39,392 nt of DNA from JANYIP01 sp031394045 (GCA_031394045.1 JANMWN010000262.1:1-39392); one strand, 5' to 3'. Positions 1 to 8,652 are shown, counted from the first letter of the stretch. The notes: generated from the sequence alone by a model not told the origin. Program-made: numbers and translations.

Positions 1-925
1 GAGCGGTTGCCTGCGCATCCCGGCCTCCCGCAGGCCCAGGGATGAGCGGCACGAAGTCGGCGCGTCGGGCCCGGATCCCGTCGATCAGCAGCTGGTTGGG
101 CACTGGGCTGGACGGCGAACGTGTGTCACCGATCTGGATCACTTGAGTCTGCGTGGGCGCGAACATCGACAGGTGCAGCTGCGAACCGCCGACTCCGACG
201 ATCACTGAGGCCCCCGCAGCCAGCGCGACCTGCTCGCTCGGCCGCAGCTCCTGGGGATGCACGATCCGCAGACCGAGGTCGGCCAACAAGATGTCCAGCT
301 CCTCATCGCCCTCAAGGCGGCGAGGATTGTCGCGCAGCCTGGTCCGAGACAGGAACAGTGGCCCGCAAGCGGGGGGCGTTCCCGCCATTCGATCCCACAG
401 CGGCACCGCCTCGGGCGCCACATAGTCGTTGGTACCGAAGATCCGGGAGGGTATGACCAGCCGGTCGACCAGGCAGGGATGCCGCTGATTCACCACCACG
501 ACAGGCAGGTCCCAACCGGTGCGAAGGAGCAGCTCGGTCTGCCACTGCTGAACGCTCGCGTCAAAGATGAATCGGTGGAACACCAGCCCGTCCACGCTCG
601 GATCCGGTTCGGGCCAGAGAGAGGTCAGGGTCTCGGTCAGGAAGTGGCCGAACTGACCCATCCAGTGCCCGCCGTACAGCCATCGGCCGTGCAGCCGCCA
701 AGGAGGGGTCGGGTCGGCTGGCAATGACTCGGGATCATCGGCAACGACGAAGTCTCCCATCGATCCCCCGACGCGCTGCGACTCCGGGATCAGTCGGCCC
801 TTGTGGTAGGCCGCCCCGGTGATATGACGAAGCCGGTCACCAGCGTCGTGACGGATCACGGACCTCGTGAGCGTTGCCTTCTTGTACTCGCGCACCGACG
901 AGGGTCGATTCGCCGGATCGGACAT
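1..925 (-). CDS. Family 61 glycosyltransferase (DUF563), C-terminus cut by window edge
   Basis: At least 308 residues are visible with no stop before the window edge, so the 3' end is missing. The protein has the DUF563/GT61 pattern: a YGGHWMGQFGHFLTETL segment near residue 92 and a C-terminal block, SVIVGVGGSQLHLSMFAP, followed by TQVIQIGD, which corresponds to the family's small-residue-rich motif near the nucleotide-sugar site. Such enzymes transfer sugars in capsule, exopolysaccharide or glycoprotein synthesis; the acceptor cannot be told from sequence. The ATG at 925 was chosen because a TAGTGT -10 hexamer (937-932) lies 6 nt upstream, which fits a leaderless mRNA. It follows the sugar operon by 25 nt and probably has its own promoter. 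Confidence 0.75.
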   Translation of the reverse strand, partial: MSDPANRPSSVREYKKATLTRSVIRHDAGDRLRHITGAAYHKGRLIPESQRVGGSMGDFVVADDPESLPADPTPPWRLHGRWLYGGHWMGQFGHFLTETLTSLWPEPDPSVDGLVFHRFIFDASVQQWQTELLLRTGWDLPVVVVNQRHPCLVDRLVIPSRIFGTNDYVAPEAVPLWDRMAGTPPACGPLFLSRTRLRDNPRRLEGDEELDILLADLGLRIVHPQELRPSEQVALAAGASVIVGVGGSQLHLSMFAPTQTQVIQIGDTRSPSSPVPNQLLIDGIRARRADFVPLIPGPAGGRDAQATA

Positions 926-931
926 GAGGCG

Positions 932-937
932 ACACTA
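932..937 (-). promoter_or_regulatory. -10 hexamer TAGTGT, leaderless start of the GT61 gene
   Basis: TAGTGT reads on the minus strand and is separated from the ATG at 925 by 6 nt (CGCCTC), leaving no room for a ribosome binding site. No convincing -35 is seen. The same arrangement recurs at many genes in this window. Confidence 0.5.
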
Positions 938-950
938 CCGAGGTCGGTTG

Positions 951-1946
951 TCAGTCGGAGAGTGCGGTGCGTACGCGGGCGTACGCCTCCGGGCTGGCGC
1001 CGATGAGGTCCAGGCCGCCGAGTACCGCTCCGAGCACCGGTGGGGAAGCCACCACGCGGACCACTGCCTTGGGCGCGGCGTCCGTCAGGCGCGAGGTTAC
1101 GGCCTCGAGCAGGGTCGGGTCACCACCCGCGAGGATGCCGCCACCGAGCACCACGGTCGATGGCCGGTCCAGCAGGTCGAGGCGCCGGAGCGCGGTGGTG
1201 GCCAGCAGGAAGATCTCGTCGCCGAGCCGGTTGACGATCTCGACGGCGACCGGATCGAGGTCCTTGGACGCGGCCAGCACCAGCGGCGCCAGCTCCACGA
1301 GGCGGTCGCTGTTCAGCTGGTCGAAGTGCAGCGCCTCGGCGACGGCCAGGACGTTGGGCAGCCCGAAGTGTCCGGCGACCAAGCCGGCCAGGGCCGTCGC
1401 CGGCCCTCGCCCGTCCTCGGCCCGCGCACCGGACCACAGGGCCTCCTCGCCGAGCTGGAACCCGCCGCCCCAGTCGCCCGATATCTTGCCGAGCGCGGGG
1501 AAGCGGACGATCTTCCCGTCGGCGCCGATCCCGACGCAGTTGATGCCGGCGCCGCAGACGACGGCGACGGAGTCGGGCTCGTCGGCGCCGGCCCGCAGCA
1601 GGGCGAACGTGTCGTTCTCGACGTACGAACGCGGCGCCCAGCCTCGGGCGGCCACGGCCCGCTGCAGGGTGTCGATCTCGGACGGGAGGTCGGCGCCGGC
1701 GAGATAGACGGCGGCGACGTCGGCGACCGCGGGGGTGCCCTCTCGCCGAACGCCCGCCTCGTCGACTGCCTGCGCGATCAGCTCGTCGAGCATCGCGAAC
1801 GATCCCTCGGTACCCAGCCGGTGCGGCGAGGAGCTGGGACCGCGTACGTGCGCGAGCAGCGCGCCGTCATGGCCGACGAGGACCACGTCGGTCTTGCTGT
1901 TGCCGCCGTCGATCGCAAGCACCGCTGGCAGAGCGGGCACAGTCAC
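951..1946 (-). CDS. BadF/BadG/BcrA/BcrD-type sugar kinase (N-acetylglucosamine kinase-like)
   Basis: 331 residues of the ASKHA fold. An N-terminal phosphate-1 loop, AIDGGNSKTDVVLV, is followed by a central AVVCGAGINCVGIG and a C-terminal VVLGGGILAGG adenosine-binding loop, the arrangement of NagK-like kinases. It should phosphorylate an amino sugar or hexose in the cytoplasm with ATP. The GTG start at 1946 overlaps the upstream GH4 stop by 4 bases, so it is the last gene of the ROK-ABC-GH4 operon. It may act on the imported sugar, or on the sugar released by the GH4 enzyme. The exact substrate is inference. Confidence 0.85.
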   Translation of the reverse strand: MTVPALPAVLAIDGGNSKTDVVLVGHDGALLAHVRGPSSSPHRLGTEGSFAMLDELIAQAVDEAGVRREGTPAVADVAAVYLAGADLPSEIDTLQRAVAARGWAPRSYVENDTFALLRAGADEPDSVAVVCGAGINCVGIGADGKIVRFPALGKISGDWGGGFQLGEEALWSGARAEDGRGPATALAGLVAGHFGLPNVLAVAEALHFDQLNSDRLVELAPLVLAASKDLDPVAVEIVNRLGDEIFLLATTALRRLDLLDRPSTVVLGGGILAGGDPTLLEAVTSRLTDAAPKAVVRVVASPPVLGAVLGGLDLIGASPEAYARVRTALSD

Positions 1947-3205
1947 TTGCCCGCCCACGGCAGGAACGCGGCGTTCTCGGCCATCAGCCGCGCGGTGAGC
2001 CCGTCGGCCCGGTCGAGCTGCCCGACGAGCGGGTGCGCAAGCAGCGCCTTCTCGACACGTGAGCGGCCGCCGTGGATCGCGGCGTCGAGGGCGAGGTCCT
2101 CGTACGCCGCGACGTGCCCGATCAGCCCGGCGAACAGTGGCTCGATCGGTGCGAGGGGGATCGGGTGCGCACCCTTGCGGTCGATGATCGAGGGCACCTC
2201 GATGACGGCGTCGTCGGCCAGGAATGGCATCGTCCCGTTGTTGCGCACGTTGACGACCTGGGTGTCCCCGCGGTCGCTCAGCAGCGACGCGACCAGGTCC
2301 ACCGCCGCCTCGGAGTAGTACGCGCCGCCGCGTTCCTCGAGCAGGGCCGGCTTGGTGTCGACCTTCGGGTCGGCGTACATCGCTAGCAGCCGGTTCTCGA
2401 TGGCGGTCACGGCGGCGGCACGGGTGCCTTGCGTTCGCTGCTCGGCCACGACGGTGTCGTGCAGGTAGAAGTACCGCAGGTAGTACGACGGGATCACGCC
2501 CAGGTCGCGCAGAAGCGAGACCGGCATCTCGACCCGCTCGGCCAGCTCCTCGCCGTGCTCGTCGAGCAGCCGTGGCAGCACGTCCTCGCCGCCGACCGTA
2601 ACGGCGCGGATCCAGGTCAGGTGGTTGAGCCCGACGTGGTCGAGGGTCACCTCGTCGTAGCCGACGTCGAGCAGCTGCGCGAAGGCGCGTTCGAAGCCGA
2701 TGGCCACGTTGCACAGTCCCACGGCGCGGTGCCCGGCCTGGAGCAACGCGCGGGTGACGATTCCGACCGGGTTGGTGAAGTCGACGATCCACGCGTCGGG
2801 TGCGGCGAGCCGGCGGACCCGCTCGGCGATGTCGAGGACGACGGGTACGGTTCGCAGCGCCTTCGCCAGGCCACCGGCGCCCGTGGTCTCCTGCCCGACG
2901 CAGCCGCAGTCCAGGGGCCAGGTCTCGTCGCGGTTGCGGGCGGCCTGCCCACCGACCCGCAGCTGAAGGAGGACGACGTCGGCACCCGTCACGCCGGCGT
3001 CGACGTCGCTGGTGGTGGTGACGGTAGCGGGGAGGCCGGCTCGGGCGAGCATCCGGCGGGACATTCCGCCGACCAGCTCGAGCCGCTGGGTGTCGGGGTC
3101 GACGAGCACGAGCTCGTCGACGGGGAGCAGGTCACGCATCCGGGCGAACCCGTCGACCAGCTCAGGGGTGTACGTCGAACCGCCGCCGACGACCGTCAGC
3201 CTCAT
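1943..3205 (-). CDS. Family 4 glycoside hydrolase (6-phospho-beta-glucosidase type)
   Basis: 420 residues, normal for GH4. These enzymes use NAD+ and a divalent metal to cleave glycosides by oxidation-elimination. The NAD-binding strand-loop MRLTVVGGGSTYTPEL is at the N-terminus, VDFTNPVGI at about 141-149, and the expected metal ligands are C165 (GLCNVAIG) and H195 (GLNHL). The pattern is closest to the LicH/CelF branch acting on 6-phospho-beta-glucosides. The ATG at 3205 overlaps the upstream permease stop (ATGA). The partner importer is an ABC system, which does not phosphorylate its substrate, so the phosphate must come from a kinase such as the downstream one, or this member accepts an unphosphorylated sugar. 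Confidence 0.88.
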   Translation of the reverse strand: MRLTVVGGGSTYTPELVDGFARMRDLLPVDELVLVDPDTQRLELVGGMSRRMLARAGLPATVTTTSDVDAGVTGADVVLLQLRVGGQAARNRDETWPLDCGCVGQETTGAGGLAKALRTVPVVLDIAERVRRLAAPDAWIVDFTNPVGIVTRALLQAGHRAVGLCNVAIGFERAFAQLLDVGYDEVTLDHVGLNHLTWIRAVTVGGEDVLPRLLDEHGEELAERVEMPVSLLRDLGVIPSYYLRYFYLHDTVVAEQRTQGTRAAAVTAIENRLLAMYADPKVDTKPALLEERGGAYYSEAAVDLVASLLSDRGDTQVVNVRNNGTMPFLADDAVIEVPSIIDRKGAHPIPLAPIEPLFAGLIGHVAAYEDLALDAAIHGGRSRVEKALLAHPLVGQLDRADGLTARLMAENAAFLPWAGK

Positions 3206-4095
3206 CCCTTGACTCCTGTCAGCGTGACGCCTTCGACGAAGGACTTCTGCGCCAGGAAGAAGACGACGACCACGGGCACCATGACCAGCAGGGTCATCGC
3301 CATCGTCAGGTTCCACTGAACCTGGTAGAGCCCCTTGAAGCTGGCCAGCCCCAGCGACACGGTCCACTGGTCCGGGTTCTCGCTCGTGTAGAGCAAGGGC
3401 CCGTAGAAGTCGTTCCAGGCGAAGAAGAACGAGAACATCGCGGTGGCGGCGATCCCCGGCTTGGCCATCGGCAGGATCACCCGCCGCATCACCGCGAACT
3501 CGCCGCAGCCGTCGATGCGGGCCGCGTCGGCGTAGTCCTGCGGGATGGTGAGGAAGAACTGCCTGAGCAGAAAGATCGAGAAGGCGTCCCCGAGCAGGTT
3601 CGGCAGGATCAGCGGCCAGAGGCTGCCGGTCAGGTGCAGGTCGGACCAGAGCACGTAGATGGGCACGACGGTGACCTGCGGCGGCAGCATCATCATCGTC
3701 AGCACGGCAAGGAACGCGAGGTTGCGACCCTTCCACCGCAGCCGAGCCATCGCGTACGCCGCGGGGATGCTGGACAGCAGCATCAAGGCCGTCGACAGCG
3801 TGGCGTACAGCAGCGTGTTGGCGAAGTAGCGGACCAGCGGCGCCTTCTGGAAGACGGTCGCGAAGTTGTCCCAGTGCCACGAGTGCGGCCACAGCTCTGA
3901 CGTCAGCGCCTGGTCGTTGGACATCACCGCAGTGAGGGCGATGAAGACCACGGGGCCCATGAAGATGACGGAGAGCGCGATCACCACGCACCAGCGGGAA
4001 ACGAACGCGAGCAGGCTCTCCCTGCGGTAACGGCGGCTGCGCGGCGGCACCTCGGACGCGGTCGTCCGTGGCAAGGCCATCGTCTCGGCGGTCAT
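3202..4095 (-). CDS. Carbohydrate ABC transporter permease (MalG/CUT1 type)
   Basis: 297 residues with about six membrane helices. The cytoplasmic EAA-type loop reads DAARIDGCGEFAVMRRVILP, which contacts the ATPase in CUT1 importers. The in-frame reading extends further upstream, but the ATG at 4095 is chosen because it overlaps the preceding permease stop by 4 bases and gives the usual MalG length with a short cytoplasmic N-terminus. It forms the membrane channel with the next permease upstream. No ATPase is encoded nearby; actinobacterial CUT1 importers often share a distant MsiK-type ATPase. Confidence 0.93.
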   Translation of the reverse strand: MTAETMALPRTTASEVPPRSRRYRRESLLAFVSRWCVVIALSVIFMGPVVFIALTAVMSNDQALTSELWPHSWHWDNFATVFQKAPLVRYFANTLLYATLSTALMLLSSIPAAYAMARLRWKGRNLAFLAVLTMMMLPPQVTVVPIYVLWSDLHLTGSLWPLILPNLLGDAFSIFLLRQFFLTIPQDYADAARIDGCGEFAVMRRVILPMAKPGIAATAMFSFFFAWNDFYGPLLYTSENPDQWTVSLGLASFKGLYQVQWNLTMAMTLLVMVPVVVVFFLAQKSFVEGVTLTGVKG

Positions 4096-5078
4096 CGCAG
4101 GCTCTCCTCGGACGGGGTGAACGCGTGCGCCCGGCGCAGCAGGAACACCGTGAAGACGACGGAGACGGCGAACAGCAGGACGGCAAGCGCGGAGGCGTAG
4201 CCGAGGGCGTAGTCGCTGAAACCCTTGACGAACAACCACTGCGGGTACGTCAGCGTCGAGCCGTCCGGGTAGCCGAGCGTGGACCCGATCCCCTCACCGA
4301 CGTTCGCCTTGCCGGAGGCCACGGTGGCCGCGACCGAGGCCTCGGTGAAGTACTGCAGCGCCGCGATGACACCCGTGACCGCGCCGAAGGTCAGTACCGG
4401 GGTGATGTTCGGGAACGTGACGAAGCGGAACCGCTGGAAGGAGTTCGCACCGTCGAGGGACGCGGCCTCGTACTGCTCCCTGGGTACGTCGAGGAGCGAC
4501 GCCAGGAAGATGATCATCAGGTCGCCGATGCCCCACAGGCCGAGCAGCACCAGGGCGGGCTTGGCCCACGCGGGGTCGTTGAACCAGAGCGGTCCTTCGA
4601 TGCCGATCGCCTTGAGGCCGACGTTGACCGGTCCGGTCGCCGGGTTGAACATGAACACGAAGGCCAGCGTGGCCGCCACCGGTGGGGCGAGGGCGGGCAG
4701 GAAGAACAGCGTGCGGAACAGCCCGCCGCCACGCTTGACCGTGGTGAGGATCATCGACACCCCGAGCCCGAAGATCATCCGGGCCGGTACGAGGATCACC
4801 ACGAGCCAGAGCGTGTTGCGTACGGCCTGCCAGACCTTCGGGTCCTTGGTGAAGAAGAACTCGTAGTTGCGCAGCCCGATCCAGTGGGCGGGCGTCACCA
4901 GGTCGAAGCGGGTGAACGAGTAGTAAACCGTGGCCAGCAGCGGGTAGACGAAGAAGATGAGCAGCCCGAGGAGCCACGGGGACAGGAAGGCGAGCACGGT
5001 GAGCCGGTGCCGTCGCCTCTTCGCACGAAGAGGCGCCGACACCGCCACGGCCCGCCCGGGGGCGAGAGCTGTGGTCAT
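4092..5078 (-). CDS. Carbohydrate ABC transporter permease (MalF/CUT1 type)
   Basis: 328 residues. A basic N-terminus (RAKRRRHR) precedes the first membrane helix (TVLAFLSPWLLGLLIFFVYP), typical of MalF-like subunits. The EAA loop reads EAASLDGANSFQRFRFVTFP. Translation probably starts at ATG 5078, two bases after the stop of the binding-protein gene; the reading frame is open further upstream, but that part overlaps the binding-protein gene. It pairs with the MalG-type subunit downstream. Confidence 0.93.
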   Translation of the reverse strand: MTTALAPGRAVAVSAPLRAKRRRHRLTVLAFLSPWLLGLLIFFVYPLLATVYYSFTRFDLVTPAHWIGLRNYEFFFTKDPKVWQAVRNTLWLVVILVPARMIFGLGVSMILTTVKRGGGLFRTLFFLPALAPPVAATLAFVFMFNPATGPVNVGLKAIGIEGPLWFNDPAWAKPALVLLGLWGIGDLMIIFLASLLDVPREQYEAASLDGANSFQRFRFVTFPNITPVLTFGAVTGVIAALQYFTEASVAATVASGKANVGEGIGSTLGYPDGSTLTYPQWLFVKGFSDYALGYASALAVLLFAVSVVFTVFLLRRAHAFTPSEESLR

Positions 5079-5080
5079 GC

Positions 5081-6418
5081 TCAGGGGCCTGTGGCCAGAG
5101 CTAGTGCATCGTTGATCGTCTTGTCGACCTCCTTGAGGGCCGCGTCGATGTCGCTGACCTTGCCCTCCTGCCACTTGGTGAAGAAGTCCGCCATCGTGTC
5201 CTGGTACTGCGAGCCGGTCGGGCTCGATGGCGTGGTCGAGCTGTGCGGGTTGCCGAAGACCGCCAGGAAGGTCTTGTAGTTCTCGTCGGCCTGCAGGTTC
5301 GGCGAGGCCAGCGCGGCCTTGGTGGTCGGGATGTTCTTGATTGAGTTGGCCAGCTTGACCATCGCGTCGGTGTCGGTGGTCAGGTACTTCATCAGCAGCC
5401 ACGCGGCCTCGGGGTTCTGCGAACCCTTGCCGATCCCGATGATGTTGCCGGTGACGTAGCCGCCGCCGAAGAGGTCGGTGTGCTGGTCGCCGGTCGGGAA
5501 CGGAGCAGTGCCGTACTGCAGCGATGGAGCCTCGGCCTGCACGAACGCACTGCGGTACTCGCCGTCGATCGCCATGGCGATCTTGCCCTTCTCGAACGCG
5601 TTGTCCGGCGAGAACTCCTCACCCATCCCCGCGACGAACTTGGTGATCTTGCTCAGGCCGTAGTAGTCGACCAGGTCCTTCTGCCACTTGGCCATCTCTT
5701 GCCAGGTGGGGTCGCCACCGATCGCGGACGTGGCGTCGGCGTTGAGCCACTTGGACCCGTAGGCGGGGGCGAAGTGCGCGGGGGCGTTCTCGTAGAAGCC
5801 CATGAGCGGCACGAAGCCGGCCACCTTGATGGAGCCGTCCGGGTTGAGCACCGTCAGCTTCTTGGCGTCCGCCGTCAGGTCGCTCAGGGTCTTGGGCGGC
5901 TCGGTGATCCCGGCTGCCGTCAGCATCGCCTTGTTGTAGTACAGGGCGTAGACGTCGGACAGCATCGGCAGGGTGCAGCGCACCCCGTTGAACTGGGTGT
6001 AGTCGAGCGCGGCCTGCGGGAACTGCGTGAGGTCGAGCTTGTCGCGGTCGATGTAGCCCTTGAGATCCTTGAACGAGCCGCTCTGGCAGAACTTGCCGGC
6101 CCGGTCGGTCGTGGACGAGAGCGCGAGGTCGATCGGCTGCCCGGCGGCGATGGCCTTGAGCATCTTCTCGTCGTCCTGCCCACCGCGGACGTTGACCTTG
6201 ATGCCGGGGTACTTGGCCTCGAAGTCGCTGACCGCTGACTGGATGGCCGCCGCCTCCCGGTTCGTGAAGAAGTGCCAGAACTCCACGGTCCCGGTGACCT
6301 TGGTGGTCGGGCTCGGTGGCACCGAAGTGGTACCCGTGCCGGATCCGGTGCTGCACGCGGCCAGGGTGACCAGGGCGAGCCCTGCCCCCAGGCCGGCGAG
6401 ACGCCTCTGTCGCTTCAA
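5081..6418 (-). CDS. Extracellular sugar-binding lipoprotein of the ABC importer
   Basis: 445 residues. A basic start (MKRQRR), a hydrophobic stretch and a lipobox VTLAAC with lipidation cysteine C22 mark a lipoprotein held on the outer face of the membrane. The linker is Ser/Thr/Pro-rich, and the mature part begins GTVEFWHFFTNREAAAIQ, typical of family 1 solute-binding proteins for di- and oligosaccharides. The start codon is TTG at 6418, which overlaps the stop of the ROK gene as TTGA, so its translation is probably coupled to that of the regulator. The ligand is unknown; the operon suggests a beta-glucoside or amino-sugar oligomer. Confidence 0.93.
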   Translation of the reverse strand: MKRQRRLAGLGAGLALVTLAACSTGSGTGTTSVPPSPTTKVTGTVEFWHFFTNREAAAIQSAVSDFEAKYPGIKVNVRGGQDDEKMLKAIAAGQPIDLALSSTTDRAGKFCQSGSFKDLKGYIDRDKLDLTQFPQAALDYTQFNGVRCTLPMLSDVYALYYNKAMLTAAGITEPPKTLSDLTADAKKLTVLNPDGSIKVAGFVPLMGFYENAPAHFAPAYGSKWLNADATSAIGGDPTWQEMAKWQKDLVDYYGLSKITKFVAGMGEEFSPDNAFEKGKIAMAIDGEYRSAFVQAEAPSLQYGTAPFPTGDQHTDLFGGGYVTGNIIGIGKGSQNPEAAWLLMKYLTTDTDAMVKLANSIKNIPTTKAALASPNLQADENYKTFLAVFGNPHSSTTPSSPTGSQYQDTMADFFTKWQEGKVSDIDAALKEVDKTINDALALATGP

Positions 6419-7653
6419 CGCAGGCTCCTGTTCGTCCGTTGGGTGGAGCGGTGGTCCCGGGGGTCGCGAAAGGACCCGTCGGCGGTGCTGAAGAGCTGCT
6501 CACGGCAGTCGCCAAGGGCAAGGGCGACGGCTCCCGCGAGCACGGGGTTGCCCGGGACGCCACTGACGGCGATCCGTGGGTGGAGCGGTGAGATTCGGTG
6601 CAGCTCTGCGCGGACGAGGTCGCGCAGACGGGTTCCGCCAGACCGGCCGACGGGGCCGGACAGGACGACGAGGTCGGGGTCGAGCACGGCGACGATAGTC
6701 GCGAGCCCGACAGCGACGCGGGCGGCGAGCTCGGCCAGGAACGCGTCGCCGGCCTCGTGCTCGAGCGCTCGGCTGACCGCCACCTCCGGGCGGCGCGCCT
6801 TGATGCCGTGGCGGCGGGCCAGCCGAAGCACGGCCGGACCGCCGACCAGGTCCTGCAGGGCCGCGGTTCGTGGCCGGCCGCTCCGACCCGAGGCCGGCTC
6901 CGGGGCGGGTACGGGCATGTAGCCGATCTCGCCGGCGCCGCCGGTGGCGCCGCGGTGCAGGACGCCACCGAGGTGGACCGCGAGGCCGAGGCCGTCGCCC
7001 ATCCAGAGCAGGGCGAAGCAGTCAGAGGGCTGGGGGAGCCCGGCGGTCTGCTCGGCGACGGCAGCGAGGTTCACGTCGTTCTCGACGCCGACCGCCATAC
7101 CGAGGTCGGCGTGCAGGGACTCCAGCAGGCCAGGGCCGGACCACCCCGGCATGTGGCCGCCGTAGACCAGAGTGTCTGACGCCGCCTCGTACGCGCCCTG
7201 GGCGCCCACGACGACGGCGCGGACCGCGCGCAGGCTGATGCCGGCGTCCTTGGCCGCGGCCTCGAGGGCCGCCCGTACGTCGCGTACTGGGGAGCGGTCG
7301 GCGACCGTGCGGGGCAGGTCGACCGTGGCGGAGCCGAGCCGCCGGCCGACCAGGTCGACGATCTCGGCGGTGGCGCGGTGCGGGACGACGTCTACGCCGG
7401 CGGCCAGCCCGGCCCGTCCGTTGATCGTGTACAGCTGGGCGCTCGGCCCGGGGGCCCCGGCGAGCGTGCCCGCGGGTTCGACGAGCCCAGCGGCCTCAAG
7501 GCGGCCGAGCAGTTGGGACGCGGTCGGCTTGGACAGGCCGCTCAGCTCGCCCAGCCGGGTACGGGTCAGCGGGCCGTGCTCCAGCAGGAGGTTCAGGGCC
7601 GAGCGGTCGTTGAGCGCGCGCAGGAGACGAGGCGTCCCTGGCGTGACCACCAC
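6415..7653 (-). CDS. ROK-family transcriptional repressor
   Basis: 412 residues. A winged-helix domain fills roughly residues 8-65 (LLEHGPLTRTRLGELSGLSK...), then a ROK sugar-binding domain with a degenerate kinase loop (LWMGDGLGLAVHLGG) and GAGEIGYMPV. The cysteine-rich zinc motif found in many ROK proteins is absent: the segment after GYMPV contains no cysteine. The GTG at 7653 has an AGAGGAG ribosome site about 7 nt upstream. It heads the operon, and a perfect palindrome lies just downstream of its promoter. It is therefore most likely an autoregulated repressor of the six-gene unit, released by a sugar or sugar phosphate. Confidence 0.92.
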   Translation of the reverse strand: MVVTPGTPRLLRALNDRSALNLLLEHGPLTRTRLGELSGLSKPTASQLLGRLEAAGLVEPAGTLAGAPGPSAQLYTINGRAGLAAGVDVVPHRATAEIVDLVGRRLGSATVDLPRTVADRSPVRDVRAALEAAAKDAGISLRAVRAVVVGAQGAYEAASDTLVYGGHMPGWSGPGLLESLHADLGMAVGVENDVNLAAVAEQTAGLPQPSDCFALLWMGDGLGLAVHLGGVLHRGATGGAGEIGYMPVPAPEPASGRSGRPRTAALQDLVGGPAVLRLARRHGIKARRPEVAVSRALEHEAGDAFLAELAARVAVGLATIVAVLDPDLVVLSGPVGRSGGTRLRDLVRAELHRISPLHPRIAVSGVPGNPVLAGAVALALGDCREQLFSTADGSFRDPRDHRSTQRTNRSLR

Positions 7654-7669
7654 AGCTGGTCTCCTCTAA

Positions 7670-7684
7670 TAGGAAAGTTTCCTA
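7670..7684. promoter_or_regulatory. ROK operator, perfect 7+1+7 palindrome
   Basis: TAGGAAA, a central G and TTTCCTA form a perfect inverted repeat. It lies between the predicted -10 and the ribosome site of the ROK gene. AT-rich palindromes of this kind are typical ROK/NagC-type operators, and the spot would block transcription right after initiation. Confidence 0.8.
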
Positions 7685-7693
7685 ACAGATGAG

Positions 7694-7723
7694 ACGGTAG
7701 GTCCCGTCGACAAGGGGTGTCAA
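7694..7723 (-). promoter_or_regulatory. Promoter of the ROK-sugar operon
   Basis: On the minus strand a perfect -35 TTGACA (7723-7718) and a -10 TACCGT (7699-7694) are separated by 18 nt. The expected transcription start, near 7687, is just upstream of the palindromic operator. This is the most canonical promoter in the window. Confidence 0.7.
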
Positions 7724-7763
7724 TCGCCCCGCCGTCTCGGTTCGGTCACGAGCAGGCTTCAGG

Positions 7764-8645
7764 TCAGCCGGCGATCGCGTCGCGCATCGCCTCGAGGTGC
7801 GCAGGGGTCGAGCCGCAGCAGCCACCGATGATGTCGACGCCGAGCTTGCGCAGCCGCTGGGCGTGTTCGGCCATCTCGGCGGGCGGAGAGTCGTACTCGA
7901 AGTGGTCGCCGACGAGCTGGGGGAGCCCCGCGTTGGACTGCGCGATCAGGAGCAGACCCTCGGGGCGGGCGTCCGTCATCTGGGCCATCACGGTCTCCAT
8001 CTCGTCCGGCCCGCGTCCGCAGTTGGCGCCGACAGCGGTGACCCCGAGGGCAGCCAGCGTCGTGACGGCCGTGGCCGGGGTGACGCCCATCATGGTGCGC
8101 AGCTTGGTGTCGAAGCTCATCGTGACGACCACGGGCAGCTCGGGTGCGACCTGCTGGGCCGCACGCACGGCCGCCTCGACCTCGCCCAGGTCGCTCATCG
8201 TCTCGATCAGCACCAGGTCGATGCCGCCGGCGACCAGCCCGCGCAGCTGCTCGGCGAAGAGCTCCTGCGCCTCGTCGCTCGTCATCGTGCCCAGCGGCTC
8301 GAGCAGCTCGCCGGACGGACCGATGTCGCCGGCGACCAAGGCGCCGTACGGCGCGGCCGCCGTGCGCGCGATCTCGGCCCCGGCGCGGCTGAGCTCCTCG
8401 ACGCGGTCCGCGAGCCCGTGCATGAGCAGGCGAGGGCGGGTGCCGCCGAAGGTGTTCGTCGTGATGACCCGGGCGCCGGCGCTGAGGTAGCGCTCGTGGA
8501 TTGCCGCGATGTCGGCCGGCCGCTCGACGTTCAAGAGCTCGGGCGCGCCGCCGTCGTCGAGGCCGGCCTCCTGGAGCATGGTCCCCATCGCGCCGTCGGA
8601 GAGCAGGTACGAGTCCTCGGCCAAGAGCTCGGTCAACGTGGGCAT
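7764..8645 (-). CDS. Homocysteine S-methyltransferase family protein
   Basis: 293 residues forming a Hcy-binding TIM barrel. The motifs are LSDGAMGTMLQ, TTNTFGG, GDIGPSG and the three zinc-ligand cysteines: C199 in GANCG and C276/C277 in GGCCGSTP. The enzyme moves a methyl group to homocysteine to form methionine. The donor could be betaine, S-methylmethionine or methylcobalamin; no cobalamin-binding module is present, and the sequence does not decide between donors. Two ATGs are possible. The upstream one (8654) overlaps a TAGGAT -10 hexamer, so the ATG at 8645, 7 nt after that hexamer, is preferred. Monocistronic. Confidence 0.88.
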   Translation of the reverse strand: MPTLTELLAEDSYLLSDGAMGTMLQEAGLDDGGAPELLNVERPADIAAIHERYLSAGARVITTNTFGGTRPRLLMHGLADRVEELSRAGAEIARTAAAPYGALVAGDIGPSGELLEPLGTMTSDEAQELFAEQLRGLVAGGIDLVLIETMSDLGEVEAAVRAAQQVAPELPVVVTMSFDTKLRTMMGVTPATAVTTLAALGVTAVGANCGRGPDEMETVMAQMTDARPEGLLLIAQSNAGLPQLVGDHFEYDSPPAEMAEHAQRLRKLGVDIIGGCCGSTPAHLEAMRDAIAG

Positions 8646-8652
8646 GGCGCCC

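Noticed and set aside
2429..3319. A 296-codon plus-strand open frame opposite the GH4 gene
   Set aside because: Shadow of the GH4 codon pattern, without motifs, ribosome site or promoter.
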